Below, in pieces: positions 10,833-23,293 of a DNA stretch of 64,000 nt (the first letter of the stretch is position 1; each line of letters opens with the position of its first letter). The notes under the pieces were generated by a model. The model was not told the DNA's origin, did no database searches, and was given only the letters and a program-made list of their open reading frames with translations. A program made the translations under genes and the position numbers. Source of the DNA: Patella vulgata (taxonomy: Eukaryota > Mollusca > Gastropoda > Patellidae); the NCBI RefSeq assembly GCF_932274485.2, contig NC_065879.2, positions 20,014,591 through 20,078,590 of the forward strand. Reading direction: 5' to 3'.

Positions 10833-12655
10833 ATGTACATTAGGGTGTTTCATATTTGAACTTTTTTTCGCGATTGAACTCTACCATGTGCCATGCGTTT
10901 TCAATTGGGTCCAAACTCATCACCAGCGAATATTATAATTTTCCTACCAAAAATGGCGGGCCGCCGCCATTTTGAATTTTTCACCAAAAATGATCAATGT
11001 GAAATTTTTGAAAAAGTCGGAAAAAATACTTCCCGTTACAGCAGAAAGACAAAACGTGGCACAATGCATCGAAAAGGCACAGAGATGTTCTGCGATTTAT
11101 TTCAGAATTTTAGCATCAAAATTCAGGAGGTTTGCAATTTGGCATTTTTTAGAAAAAAGTCTTTTCCTGTAGAATTTTTTAAGACCTTGATGATTAAACT
11201 CCACCAAAATGTCATAAACAAACCTATCTACACAAATGGAGATTAATAAAGAACTAAATTAGTTATACGGGTTGTCCTCGATGAATATTTTATCATACAA
11301 GAGTGACAGAAACCATTCAAATAATCACAAAAGTCATTTAATAATCCAGACGAGCCAAAGTGTGTTTCATATAGTCAGGAAATTTGGTGTGATGCATTTC
11401 GACTGACTGTAGCAAGGCCTGTAACTGTTCTTCATCGCCAGTCTTGTCAATGAAGTCTTGAATCGTCCTGATTCCCCGTTCTGGATCATTTGTCACAGGA
11501 GTGTTTTCCACAAAGCTTAGAAATTTTCTAAATTAAAAAATTTGTCCTATTCGCTACATGGTACCTGCATCCATTCCTGTGATTCGGTGAGGCCAAGAGG
11601 ATTAAAGACAAGCCATGAGTCGTTAGATATAAGCTCAGAACAATCTGTTTATTGTCTATTTCTTGAATTTTGGATCTTCCTGGTTTGAAATGAGGTCTAG
11701 GTGTTGAAAACAGTTTTATAGCCATGGGTCCACAGACTTTACCAGACAGTCCTTTGTCACATAAGCAAAAAACTACCAGTTTTCAACACCTAGGCCTCAG
11801 CTCAATCCAGGATAACCCAAAATTCAAGAAATAGACAATGAAACAGATTTTTCTGAGCTTATATCTAACGTCTCACGACTTGTTTTAATCCTCTTGGCCT
11901 CACCGAACCACAGGAATGGATGCAGGGAGAACTTTCCAGAAATATACAATGACACAGATTATACCGAGCTTATATCTAACGACTGATGGTTTGTCTTTAA
12001 TCCTCTTGGCCTCACCGAATCACAATAGATGCAGGTACCATGTAGCGAATAGGAATATTTTTTAAATTTAAAAAATTTCTAAGCTTTGTGGAAAACACTC
12101 GTGTGACAAATGATCTTGCAGAACGGGGAATCAAGACGATTCGAGATTGGCGATGAAGAACAGTTACAGGCCTTGCTACAGTCAGTCGAAATACATCACA
12201 CCAAATTTTCTGACTATATGAAACACACTTTGGCTCGTCTGGATTATTAAATGAATTTTGTGACTATTTGAATGGTTTCTGTCTCTCGTGTATGATCAAA
12301 TATTCATCGAGGACAACCCGTATAACTAATTTAGTTCTTTATTTATCTCCATTTGTGTAGATACATTAGTTTATGACGTTTTGGTGGAGTTTAATCACCG
12401 TGGTCTTAACAAATTCTACAGAAAAAGACTTTTTTCTAAAAAATGCCAAAAGGCAACCCTCCTAAGTTTTTATGCTAAAATTCTGAAATATATTTCACAT
12501 TTGGCGAAAAATTCGAAATGGCGGCGGCCCGCCATTTTTGGTGGGAAAATTATAATATTCGCTGGTGATGAGTTTGGACCCAATTGGAAACGCATGGCAC
12601 ATGGTAGAGTTCAATCGCGAAAAAAAGTTCAAATATGAAACGCCCTAATGTACAT
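10833..12655. mobile_element. 1.8-kb foldback DNA element with long inverted arms
   Basis: The two halves are reverse complements over most of their length. The outer ends read ATGTACATTAGGGTGTTTCA on the left and its near-complement TGAAACGCCCTAATGTACAT on the right. Arms of about 0.9 kb meet near 11750. The right arm carries an extra partial duplication of its inner segment (repeats of CCTCTTGGCCTCACCGAA at about 11890 and 12003). Each arm bears the same short coding-like tail at 11338-11514 (minus) and about 12070-12250 (plus). It looks like a non-autonomous derivative of a DNA transposon made of two copies of its 3' end head to head. Frames on either strand here are arm by-products. Confidence 0.8.
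11338..11514 (-). pseudogene. C-terminal coding remnant inside the foldback arm
   Basis: The minus strand reads in one frame FVENTPVTNDPERGIRTIQD, continues through GDEEQLQALLQSVE and ends KHTLARLDY-stop, followed by a plausible AT-rich 3' region. The opposite arm encodes the same residues but with an internal deletion that shifts the frame. The wording (an ERGI-IQDF-type line followed by an acidic, Gln-rich helix) reminds me of C-terminal ends of uncharacterised invertebrate transposon proteins; the family is not identified. Confidence 0.45.
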
Positions 12656-13177
12656 ACTTTGTCTAAATGTTCGTCCATATTCATGTTTGTCTCGTCAAAT
12701 ATTCGTGCTGTGCGTCTGTCTGTCATGAATGATGATTTTAATGGTAAGTCTTATCATATTTGTTAAAATAAGCGCCAAATATAGCTCGTTTAATGGATTT
12801 TTGTTCTGTGCATGAATCACGCTAACACAAGCTAGTTGGACCGTTAACCCAACGTATGGCTGGTGTATATTTTGTGTTTGGGATTCTTGCTTCGTTATAC
12901 AAAGTGTAGTATGGTTAAATTGTATTAGATGGAACCGTTTTTTATTCGATTTAGATTGGTGTCAGTAGGGCCCGCTTTCTATGTACCCGTTTCTGCGCTC
13001 CATCTTTTGTATTTCCATGTGCACAGAAACATCGTTGAAAAGTTTGGGGAATTCCATGTAAATGACGTGATAAGTGATGATTTCTCTGTTCATTATGGAG
13101 TCAGACATTGTTAACGTTCAGTCAGCGCCATTTTATAGTAACTCGATAATCGGCCATTTCCAAGTTGAATTTGCAGC
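12656..13177. other. Spacer, no gene seen
   Basis: Unique-looking sequence with no domain in its frames; the 61-residue plus frame at 12929 is unsupported. Confidence 0.3.
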
Positions 13178-14698
13178 AACAAGAGCCGTAGATTGACATA
13201 ACGTGTGTGTGTGTGTGAAATAGCTTTATTTAACGCCCAAAGTGATATCGCAGAATATCCATCGACAATGGAATTGAACCACCGTTTGTTTGTACGCTAA
13301 AAAAGTACGAAAAAGTCGCTCATGGATACGGTCCCATTAAATTGGCAGTAGACCGACTTTTTCGTTGGCGAAAAAGCGCGCGAAAAAGCGCGCGAAAAAG
13401 CTTAAATGGAAAGCGGACCTAGAACATGGGCTTTCGGCACAGCCCGGATTGAGTGGTGTGCAGGGAAAACGGCAAATGGGCATCCATTTCAGAGGAGGGT
13501 GGGTGGTACAGTCAAATAGTGAAATTAAAAATTAAGTTGAAATTGTACAAGATGTGCTAATTGATTGGATTGCAAAATATATTTCAACTGTTTTTACACA
13601 TTTAAAATAGCTTCCATTCTAAAATAAAATGAAATGGTGTTTAACGTCCTACTATTATGCTCCTGATGTGGCGTGCTTCTTTTTCTTTTTCGCCACGAAA
13701 TGGTGTAGCTGTTTGGTATTGTGGGGAATTCTGCTGCAATTGTTGCTCAGGACCCACACCCCGGTAATTTCTCTGCCACCAGTGATCAATTAGCCGATCA
13801 TAAGCCTTTAAAGTAGAGCCTCTTCAGGGGAGAGGGTGGACGAGCTAAAAAGTAGTTGTGCTATGTTCGGCTCTCTCGCTTCGAACAAACTGAACAAAAC
13901 TGTATAAAACTATAAAGTTTTATTAAGCATTAATAACATATATACAGGTAAGTTTTAATGGACTGGGAAAACTCTTACACTATTTATAAAGAGGCGAACT
14001 GTCCCAGTTCAAGTTGTTCTGTGATCTGTCCTGTGTAATAGCTTAAAGTTATACTATTCATTAACTACAAGCAGTTAAAGACTGTATCTTTCATTAGATG
14101 CAAGCATCTAACGACCGTGCGCTCAAAGAGAATTTCTCAAGAACTATAAGTTTAGGTGGAGACGGATATCCCAGTGAGAACAACTGACTAAGGCTACTAG
14201 TGCGGGAGAACACGTTCGCCTGGCCGTCTCGACAGGATAGTATCGATTCTGAGAATTCATTCCCAGCTCATGCAAAATTATGAACTATACGTGCCTTAAG
14301 TAAACAAAGTATACATTGTCAACAATATAAATTCAACATTATTTAACTGACATACAAAAGTATATTTCAATTACGTTAAATAAGTCATAGGATATGCATA
14401 TAAATTATAATTGCATGCTTTACATTCAAATTCAGCTCTTTAAGTAAAGGAAGATAATAATACTCAATAATATTAGACAATGTATTATGGTACATTTTCA
14501 ACAAAATAGATTATATAATAGTGATATAAACTCACTAATAGTATGCTAAATAACAAGACATGGGTTTCTATTAAATTATAAAATTAAAAATACTATATAG
14601 CAGATAGCAATATTATTATAAAACATATATAGAAAGAATCCGTCAACTTACTATTCATACAGTTACCAAATATCTATTCCCTCACTATATATAAATAC
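13178..14698 (+). repeat. 1.5-kb direct repeat, copy 1
   Basis: It starts CAACAAGAGCCGTAG and ends CTCACTATATATAAATAC. It is almost identical to 15118-16628, with only scattered substitutions and a different number of GAAAAAGCGCGC units (three here, two there). It includes a SINE-like tail fragment near 13627-13660 shared by both copies. No protein frame is present. Confidence 0.9.
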
Positions 14699-15117
14699 CT
14701 GAGAGGGAAAAGGTCGTAAGTGACATTTTTCACTTTTCGAGAAAATCGAGTTTAAAGGTTTGAAAATGGTCCTGTAAAATTGTTTATTTATTGTTTTTTC
14801 TAATATTTTGTACAGTATGTTATGATTGGGAATAGCTAGAAATGCAATATAAAGTTTTCAGTTATCAAGTGTGGTAACTCGGAAAAGTCACTTACGACCT
14901 TTTTCTACTCTCTACCTATAACCAAAGATACATACTTATTGCTGTTTACGACCTTATGTGATTTTGCCATGGGGTGGAAGTTATATTGGTCTTACGGGTA
15001 CGCTTTGGATCTTAAGGTCTGTAATTGAGTTAAGTGGCATGGTTAACAGTATGGTAGCCTGCTCAACCTCGTTGGGTTTTCTCCGACTTTCTATCATTGA
15101 TACAGACCCCTACGCGC
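14699..15117. other. Spacer between the 1.5-kb direct repeats
   Basis: It holds a short block bounded by AAAGGTCGTAAGTGAC and its reverse-complement-like GTCACTTACGACC (about 14710-14902), probably a small inverted-repeat element. After this comes a decayed SINE-2 fragment (about 14985-15117: GGTCTGTAATTGAGT ... CCCTACGCGCAA) leading straight into copy 2. Confidence 0.5.
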
Positions 15118-16628
15118 AACAAGAGCCGTAGATTGACATAATGCGTGTGTGTGTGTGAAATAGCTTTATTTAACGCCCAAAGTGATATCGCAGAATATCC
15201 ATCGACAATGGAATTGAACCCCCGTTTGTTTGTACGCTAAAAAAGTACGAAAAAGTCGCTCATGGATACGGTCCCATTAAATTGGCAGTAGACCGACTTT
15301 TTCGTTGGCGAAAAAGCGCGCGAAAAAGCTTAAATGGAAAGCGGACCTAGAACATGGGCTTTCGGCACAGCCCGGATTGAGTGGTGTGCAGGGAAAACGG
15401 CAAATGGGCATCCATTTCAGAGGAGGGTGGGTGGTACAGTCAAATAGTGAAATTAAAAATTAAGTTGAAATTGTACAAGATGTGCTAATTGATTGGATTG
15501 CAAAATATATTTCAACTGTTTTTACACATTTAAAATAGCTTCCATTCTAAAATAAAATGAAATGGTGTTTAACGTCCTACTATTATGCTCCTGATGTGGC
15601 GTGCTTCTTTTTCTTTTTCGCCACGAAATGGTGTAGCGGTTTGGTATTGTGGGGAATTCTGCTGCAATTGTTGCTCAGGACCCACACCCCGGTAATTTCT
15701 CTGCCACCAGTGATCAATTAGCCGATCATAAGCCTTTAAAGTAGAGCCTCTTCAGGGGAGAGGGTGGACGAGCTAAAAAGTAGTTGTGCTATGTTCGGCT
15801 CTCTCGCTTTGAACAAACTGAACAAAGCTGTATAAAACTATAAAGTTTTATTTTGCATTAATAACATATATACAGGTTAGTTTTAATGGACTGGGAAAAC
15901 TCTTACACTATTTATAAAGAGGCGAACTGTCCCAGTTCAAGTTGTTCTGTGATCTGTCCTGTGTAATAGCTTAAAGTTATACTATTCATTAACTACAAGC
16001 AGTTAAAGACTGTATCTTTCATTAGATGCAAGCATCTAACGACCGTGCGCTCAAAGAGAATTTCTCAAGAACTATAAGTTTAGGTGGAGACGGATATCCC
16101 AGTGAGAACAACTGACTAAGGCTACTAGTGCGGGAGAACACGTTCGCCTGGCCGTCTCGACAGGATAGCATCGATTCTGAGAATTCATTCCCACAGCTCA
16201 TGCAAAATTATGAACTATACGTGCCTTAAGTAAACAAAGTATACATTGTCAACAATATAAATCCAACATTATTTAACTGACATACAAAAGTATATTTCAA
16301 TTACGTTAAATAAGTCATAGGATATGCATATAAATTATAATTGCATGCTATACATTCAAATTCAGCTCTTTAAGTAAAGGGAGATAATAATACTCAATAA
16401 TATTAGACAATGTATTATGGTACATTTTCAAAAAAATAGATTATATAATAGGGATATAAACTCACTAATAGTATGCTAAATAACAAGACATGGGTTTCTA
16501 TTAAATTATAAAATTAAAAATACTATATGGCTGATAGCAATATTATTATAAAACATATATAGAAAGAATCCGTCAACTTACTATTCATACAGTTACCAAA
16601 TATCTATTCCCTCACTATATATAAATAC
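15118..16628 (+). repeat. 1.5-kb direct repeat, copy 2
   Basis: Second member of the pair described at 13178-14698. Divergence is very low along the whole length, which points to a recent duplication or gene conversion. Both copies stop matching at the same base after TATATATAAATAC. Confidence 0.9.
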
Positions 16629-16696
16629 AGTGACTTAAATCTAAATATAGCTTTTATTAGTCTCAACTATTTAGGCATCTAAAGACTATAAATATC

Positions 16697-16826
16697 GAAT
16701 TCCAACTGTCAAGGGATCTTTTACGCGCATTCCAATGTGTACACGAAATCTCAGTTTTTCGTCCCATCTGAACTACTATACGTTGTCCTTGCCAGGCCCT
16801 CGATCCTGCACCACTGACATGGAGTT
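16697..16826 (-). mobile_element. SINE-1 fragment
   Basis: It matches the middle of SINE-1 (AATTCCAACTGTCAAGGGAT to CACTGACATGGAG) without head or tail. Confidence 0.7.
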
Positions 16827-17231
16827 CTTCCGTTCTAAATTTTCAATAATATACTTGAGTGTTGGAGGCATACAATCAAGGATTGAGCCGCAAACCTTTG
16901 CACACCACTGCCTGGGTTAGTGATTCAAGTAATTGTCAAGTAAAACAAATCTATGTCCCCAAGTCATTACTTATGAAGGAGTAATACGAAAAGGTAAAAA
17001 CATAAAAGGAAAGTTCTTGTACATTACAAAGTCACTTTAAAGAACATGGGGTTAAAACATTGGCTGTCTTGTCATAATCAAATCAAAGGGAGAAGCAGCC
17101 CCACATTGCTATCTGTATACATGTATTCGTTTGATATATAAAGCCCTCGATCCCAATTCTGACGTGATAATCGAAAATCAAGGCTTTGAACCAATGACGT
17201 TTCAGGGTTAGGGATAAGATTATCAAGACTC
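16827..17231. other. 3' flank of the second ankyrin-SOCS gene
   Basis: No independent gene. A possible minus-strand polyadenylation region lies left of 17231; no strong AATAAA was picked out by eye. Confidence 0.25.
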
Positions 17232-19767
17232 TTACTTGAACTTAAAAGCAAAGGGATTGTCCAAGTTGAGTGGTTTGTTGAAATTAAAGTCAGATAGGAA
17301 ATTACTGAAGGTAAGGGACTTGTCATCGCTCTCCTTTAATTTCAGTTTGAAGTACCCTTCATCAATTACATCTTTCATGAGAACAAATTCTTTAAGGGGA
17401 CAAGACAGGCTAGTCAGGGATAATTTAAATCCCAGACCGGCTCCTATACACAACCTTATTTGGCGTCTACAGATTGACTTCAAACTCATATCTCTTCGAA
17501 ACAGAGAAAACTGATTTGATAATTCTTTACCGCCATTGGGATCTAAGATCAGGGTGAATCCAGCGATTACTGCATTACAGCCACTCTGGTATAATATTTT
17601 AGCCAGATTAAGAGGCTCAGTGTGGTATTGTAAATAAGAATTTGAGGATCGGACCGGTAGAACCTTCAAACTACAATTCTCAATTAACATAAACCAATTT
17701 AAATCCACTTCATCAACCGCCAGAAGATTATAAAGTATTTTTTCTCCATTTTGTCTTGGAACGTCCAGGGATGCGTTACTTCCGTGCATTAAGAGTAATT
17801 TGAAACAGTTGATCCATGAACGATTTGTACCCTTAATCGCAATATAGTGCAAAGCCGATCTTCCGTTATTGTCAACAGAATTAACATCAGCCCCAGCAGT
17901 GATCAACTCTTCAATAAGAGATTTGTTGTTTTTCTCTGCTGCAATCATTAAAGCTGTTCTGCCACTCTTATCAAACAAATTCACATTCGCCATGTTTTCA
18001 ATCAACGCCCTTGACAAAGCGTCGCGGTTCTTTTCTAATGCAATCATCAATGCCGTTTTGCCCTCATTGTCTTGTGAATTAACATCCGCGCCTTCTTTTA
18101 AAAATGCATGGAATAAATCTGTGTTGCCAGTCTCAGTTACAAGCATAATAACTGCCTTACCGTTGTTATCCCTTACATTTACATCAGCTCCATGTTGTAG
18201 TAAAAGTTTTATGACTTCGCTTATTTTCTCGGCTCCAAATAATCGTTGAATGGCAGCTGCCTTGTGTAAAGCGGTTTCGCCATGGGAGTTTGTACCGTTG
18301 ACGTCACATCCGCTTTGTATTAGGAGCTGTACCACATGTACATCATCAACGCCACACGCTACTATCAGGAGGGTTTCTCCATTTTCGCTGATTTTATTTA
18401 TGTCGCAACAATGAAGTAGTAACAGTTTTAAAGCGCGGACGTCTTGCATCTTAATGGCTTTTATAATCACGGACGGGTTGAGCAATATGTTACGTTTTAT
18501 CGACAACAGGACGTCTAGAAATTCCGCACATGAAGATTCCACCCTGGGAATAGCGGACTCGCTAAAACAATGTTCAAAGATTGCATTTCCGTTATTGTCT
18601 GTGGCATTTATATCGGCCCCATGTTCAACCAAAAGTTTAAATAGACCAACATGTCTTAGAGTACATGATTTCATTATGGGCGTGACACCATCTTTATCCG
18701 CAAGACCGACGTCAGATCCGGCCAAGATTAATGTTTTAGCGATCTCACACTCTGATTCCATTAATGCGACTAATAATGGCGACCTTAGTTCGTTTCCGCC
18801 CCTTTTATTTATGTCACATTTGAGACTTATTAAAGATTTAGTCATAAGTAAATTTCCTTTGCGAGCTGCTAGATGTAGAGGCGTTTCTTGTTGCTGATTG
18901 CGGTCATCGATGTGGTCTTTGAAAATATCAACACACTGCTCGATGTGGTCTGTGTTGTTGAGATTTTCCGCCAGATAATGAAGCACCCCATTTCCTTCTT
19001 TATCAGTTACATTTATATCAGCACCGTTTTCCACGAGGAAAATCAGACTTTTGGTCAAACCTGCTTCAACCGCCATAAACATAGGAATCAAAGATGGATT
19101 TACTGAAGGTGCATTCACGTGTGCTCCTGCTTCAACCAAAGCTTTTATAAAGGCCTGTTTATCAGTGGTTGCTTCCCCTTGTATGCACATATGTAAAGCA
19201 GTATGGTATGTCATACTCGTTTGTCGATTCACCGTTTGTTTTAATTCGCTATCTAATAAGATATTTAGAACCCGTATGTTGTCTCCCTGACACGCCCTCA
19301 TTATCAGAGTCAGATCGGGATCGGGATCCTTGTCGAGATTCGGGACCGAGAGACAATATCTCAACACGTTGCAGCTCCCATCTTCTACACTCTCCACCAG
19401 AGCACTCCAACTTTCGTGCATCTTGTTATAATTGTAGTAAGTAGAGCAACATTTGGTTACCGGTTTCCCAACTTCCAGAATTAATCCCTGGGAATGTAGA
19501 AATTCCACACCCTCCGCAAAATCTGATTTGATTGCCGTGCTTATTAACTTGATGCTGATGAGTTCGTCTAATTTACCATCGATGATGATGTACCTCAGTG
19601 GTAGAAGCAGCTTCAGAAGAGCGATGTCTTTCTTTTTTAGAGCCTCAACACAATGATTAACTCTGCAATAATAATAACACTGGCTTTCGTAATCATTCAA
19701 TGATATTGGATTGTTTATAATGTCCTCAACAGCTTTCAGGTCGTTTTTAGAAACAACGACTTCAATT
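17232..19767 (-). CDS. Ankyrin-repeat protein with degenerate SOCS box (ASB-like), last exon
   Basis: At least 844 residues, paralogous to the 5.6-8.3 kb gene: both share a CVEALKKKDI/CVDAMKRKDL-type start, the same order of ankyrin repeats and the same tail. The first in-frame ATG is at 19700. The frame stays open upstream (IEVVVSKNDLKAVEDIINN) to a strong acceptor, TTATTTATTGCAG, ending at 19768, so I take 19767 as the exon start; the 5' exon was not found. About 15 ankyrin repeats are visible, for example GRTALMIAAEKNNKSLIEEL. The tail keeps the BC-box (LKSICRRQIRLCIG), but the Cullin-5 box LPLP is replaced by SLSCPLKEF, so Elongin binding may remain while Cullin-5 selection may be weaker (inference). 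The C-terminal 35 residues after the box differ from the paralog. Confidence 0.85.
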
Positions 19768-19793
19768 CTGCAATAAATAATAAAAAAGCTTTA

Positions 19794-20186
19794 TTAAAGA
19801 TACATTATGGGAGATTAGATAACGAGTTGGCAGTTGTCACTATAATAGTTAAAATCTAGATAATGTAAAGGCAATTTGCTGAAAATTTCATTCAAATTGA
19901 TCCACTATGAACCGAGAATTAAGCGATTGAAATTTCCGCCTAGCCTCGATCATCATTACTAAAAACAGCATAGTCTCGATTATCCATTTAATCATTAAAT
20001 CGTGAAGGAAAGTTATGCAGTAAATCGGCTCATAATCCACTAAAGTCAAAGGCTAGCGATGCCATCATGGGTTGATTATAGTCTGGATAGGTTAATTAAT
20101 GTATAATAAATAATTTAGATATAATTTTTTGGCCTAAAGATGGACCTGCAATAGACAGATTTAGCTCTTGCGTAATGTATGTTTAA
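19794..20186. mobile_element. MITE-A, ~390 bp
   Basis: The terminal inverted repeats read TTAAAGATACATTATG on the left and CGTAATGTATGTTTAA on the right. The interior contains CTCGATCATCATTAC and CTCGATTATCC words shared with copies at 31.7, 34.2 and 41.35 kb. It has no coding capacity. It sits about 26 bp upstream of the acceptor side of the second ankyrin gene's exon, in its presumed intron. Confidence 0.75.
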
Positions 20187-20339
20187 TATATAAAATTTGA
20201 GAGGTTATATTTGAATTTTATTCCACGGGTTTGATCGTTTGGAAAGACGGGAGCAATATAAATAAACGAACAGACACTCAAAACCTCAATCAAAATACTC
20301 ATAAGTCAAATAAAAGTGGGATGTTGGTAGCCCAATGGG

Positions 20340-20510
20340 TTGACGCGTGCACTTTAAATCGTGAGGTTTGGTGGCAGAATTGTATGGCACGTGCCCTTTA
20401 AATCATAAGGTCTGTCATTGAGTCAAGTGGCGTGGTTCCGATTCCCCGCTTGTACGTGACAAGGAGAAGGGTCGCCGTTCCAACCTAGTGGGGGTTTTCC
20501 GGGTACTTCA
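20340..20510 (+). mobile_element. SINE-2 fragment, two overlapping heads
   Basis: It contains two partial tRNA-like heads (one near 20330-20370, one near 20375-20450 with GTCTGTCATTGAGTCAAG and GGTTCCGATTCCCC). It breaks off in the body without a CT tail. Confidence 0.65.
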
Positions 20511-20612
20511 AATTTAACTATATCGAGTATGTTTAAATTAGATAATGTGTAAAGCTTATGAGAAATGTACCAAGGCAGCGCTGGCATATGAGTTTTAACC
20601 TTCAGTTAAAGA

Positions 20613-20984
20613 AAATGAAATGAAATGGGGTTTAACGTCCTACTGTTCTGCCCCGACTGGGCTAACGAAGACGGGCATACGCCATACAGTGAGCTATGAG
20701 GGAAATTTTGCTCGCGCAGCGGCACTATGGCCTACTCTTATATCAAATTCCAACTGCCAAGGGATCTTTTCAATGCATGCCAATGTATACACGGGACCTC
20801 GGTTTTTCGTCCCATCAGAAGGACTAGACGACTGTCCTTATCAGGCCCTCCGTCCTGCATCACTGACAAGGGGAAACCACGTCTTGACAATCCCGATGAA
20901 CTTTCTCGGCCAATGCAGGGATCGAACATCCGACCTCCAGGCTAGCAAGCTAGCGTCTTACCCACTTGACCACCGTGACTCCCT
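20613..20984 (-). mobile_element. SINE-1, full length
   Basis: The tail (GAAATGAAATGGGG) is on the left and the tRNA-like head on the right (GACCACCGTGACTCCC). The flanks share TTAAAGA (about 20606-20612 and 20990-20996), a likely target duplication. Confidence 0.85.
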
Positions 20985-21878
20985 TTCGATTAAAGAGTTA
21001 CACACATTTGTTAGTGATTATAAAGTACCCTCGAGAAAAAACCCTTATTCCAAGTAGATTGACGCTTAGTATTTTGCTAATTAGTCGAGTTTATGGTTAT
21101 TTTGAATAGTTAAATATATGTACTTTTAGTCGCTATGTACGTACCTGTCTCTAAAATCTCTAAATGATAACGCCATAGTAACTAAAGATTGGGGAAAGTG
21201 TCTTGTATCCCCTTTAGACATCTGTATACTTTACTTCAAAATACAGCTTTCCTTCTACCTGGTTATTTAAATACCTGTAGCATTATCATATGTCGCACAT
21301 ATAATCTTCTATAAACTGTACAATACTTTATACTATAGTATACTATACTTCACTTCATTTCTCTGTACACATGATCATTTCAATACCTGTCATGGGAGTA
21401 GGTCACATTGGCCCGACTTAAATTAATAACAAGTACGGAAACCCAGTATCGCAATAAATTTAATAACACCCCCCCCCCAAAAAAAAACCCCAACAAAAAA
21501 CAAAAACAACACGCGTAGGTTTATTTTGCATTTAAAAATATAACCATTATTTGTAAAATTAACTTTGAACAGAAATGTGGCCTATAAATTTAAAGGTATA
21601 AGTTTTTATTAATTTAATCCATTTGTTAGTTCGGATTAGTAGATTTAGACAAAAAGCATTAGATAAGATGAATATAGACGGCTATTAATTCAATTCATTT
21701 ATATAACACATTTTCAACTTGTTTTTTCCGATTATTAAATATAGGAAACATTATTGTCATAATATTATTTGTGGTGAAATGTGTATAAGTAATACATTTA
21801 GCGCCCTTTTGGATTTTTTCAGCCCGAAGAAATTCTTTGCTCAACGATTTAAGCGGCATTACGACGTGTTATATGTTA
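20985..21878. other. AT-rich spacer, no gene seen
   Basis: It contains a C-run/A-run near 21467-21510 and nothing else recognised. Confidence 0.3.
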
Positions 21879-22672
21879 GGGTGACCCACCATAAATAAAT
21901 ATCTCCATATATCTCCATATATCTCGACAATAACGCCACAATATTTATATATATGCCAAGCCTCAAATCAGTTTCACACAATTATAGTCACTAAATAAAC
22001 GATCATGTTGTACTTAATAAGCTATGACCATATAATCATCTATAAATAATAGACTGAAAACTGGTTCCAAGTGTCGTCCATAACATCCAGACACTTTTGA
22101 GTAAAAGATAGGTTACGTGCCCTTGTTTTGAAATAAGTCTAGCTTAACCAGTCTATCGACCATTCCACGTCTGATTGACAGGTCGGGATAATCAAGACTA
22201 CTTTTTTACGAAACATAACAGAAAACTAGAACAAGAAATTGAATTTAGAAATAAGCACGTTAGGTAGCTCAACAATCGTTTTAAGAACCTTGTAAAAATA
22301 AAATGAAACTACTGCTGGTATCATGTTCCTGTCTAACCCGAGTGATTCAGAGATATTATTTGTACTAAACCAAAAGATGCCGCTCTTAACGGTACAGTTA
22401 ATGATAAAGCGATTTAAAAAATGAAACGAACGTAATTTCTAAATCTGCTGTAATAACCAAGAAGCTTAATTTCACTGCTATTCAAAATCGTCAACAATAA
22501 ATTTTTTACGGCTGTAATAGTTGATAGATTTGTAAAGAACTGCACGTGCCGTGGCTATTTATAGTATCATACTGTCAGAAAGTTAGTCTCGGCACGGCGA
22601 ATGTGCACGCTTCAGTGGTAGTCTCGAACTATCAGCGGTGGACTTTATTTCTGTAGAGTACATGGGTCACCC
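21879..22672. mobile_element. 794-bp non-autonomous DNA element
   Basis: The perfect 10-bp inverted ends GGGTGACCCA (21879) and TGGGTCACCC (to 22672) are each flanked by TA (21877-21878 and 22673-22674), as in Tc1/mariner-type insertions. There is no transposase inside. The right 170 bp is more GC-rich (GTCTCGGCACGGCGAATGTG). Confidence 0.6.
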
Positions 22673-23175
22673 TATATATGTGTATGCAATTTGTTTATTC
22701 CATGCAGAGTCGTTGTTAAGATTGATGAGCGGCGAGTAGGGAGTTAACATGACACGTGTCTTTAAAAAGTTTTTGTCTCTCCTATCCCCTTTCTAAAATC
22801 CTACATACGCCATTCCGGGCACATATATATTCTGTGACATTTCTTTCGACTTTTGATTTTACATTTTCGATAGCAAACTTTTTGTCTTCGGCTTCTGAAA
22901 TAAAGTTCGTTCACAACATTGTTTCATTTCGTTATAAGTATTTGGGGCGTTTACTTAGCTATAATTATTGCTGCGAGTTTGAATTTCAACGTCACAAATC
23001 GTTAATATACCAATAATATACAGGTATAGAACTATCATTGTGGCAATATTATGCTTCCGTAGTATTGTCCTTGAGCAATATCGAATTGAGCAATATCCCG
23101 TAAAGAGATATCTCCCATTCAGTTAAAACAAACAAAACAAACAAAGAACATCGTTAGACAGTGAGTAACATATAT
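22673..23175. other. Spacer, no gene seen
   Basis: The 86-residue plus frame at 22756-23016 has no recognisable domain and atypical composition; not called. Confidence 0.3.
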
Positions 23176-23250
23176 ATCGGTTATAATCAGGGGGTATTCA
23201 TCCAGTCACATCTCGATGGGTGGAACACAACAGATGCCCCTTGATCATTA

Positions 23251-23293
<43 letters not shown>

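Noticed and set aside
10893-11246. 117-residue plus-strand frame
   Set aside because: It lies in the foldback arm and is not preserved in the other arm; no domain recognised.
13178-16628. The 1.5-kb direct repeats as terminal repeats of a retroelement
   Set aside because: No diagnostic ends, no primer-binding or polypurine signal, only 420 bp between them with no coding content, and no target duplication outside.
17078-17326. 82-residue minus frame overlapping the 3' end of the ankyrin gene
   Set aside because: Out of frame with the ankyrin gene and without a domain; a shadow.
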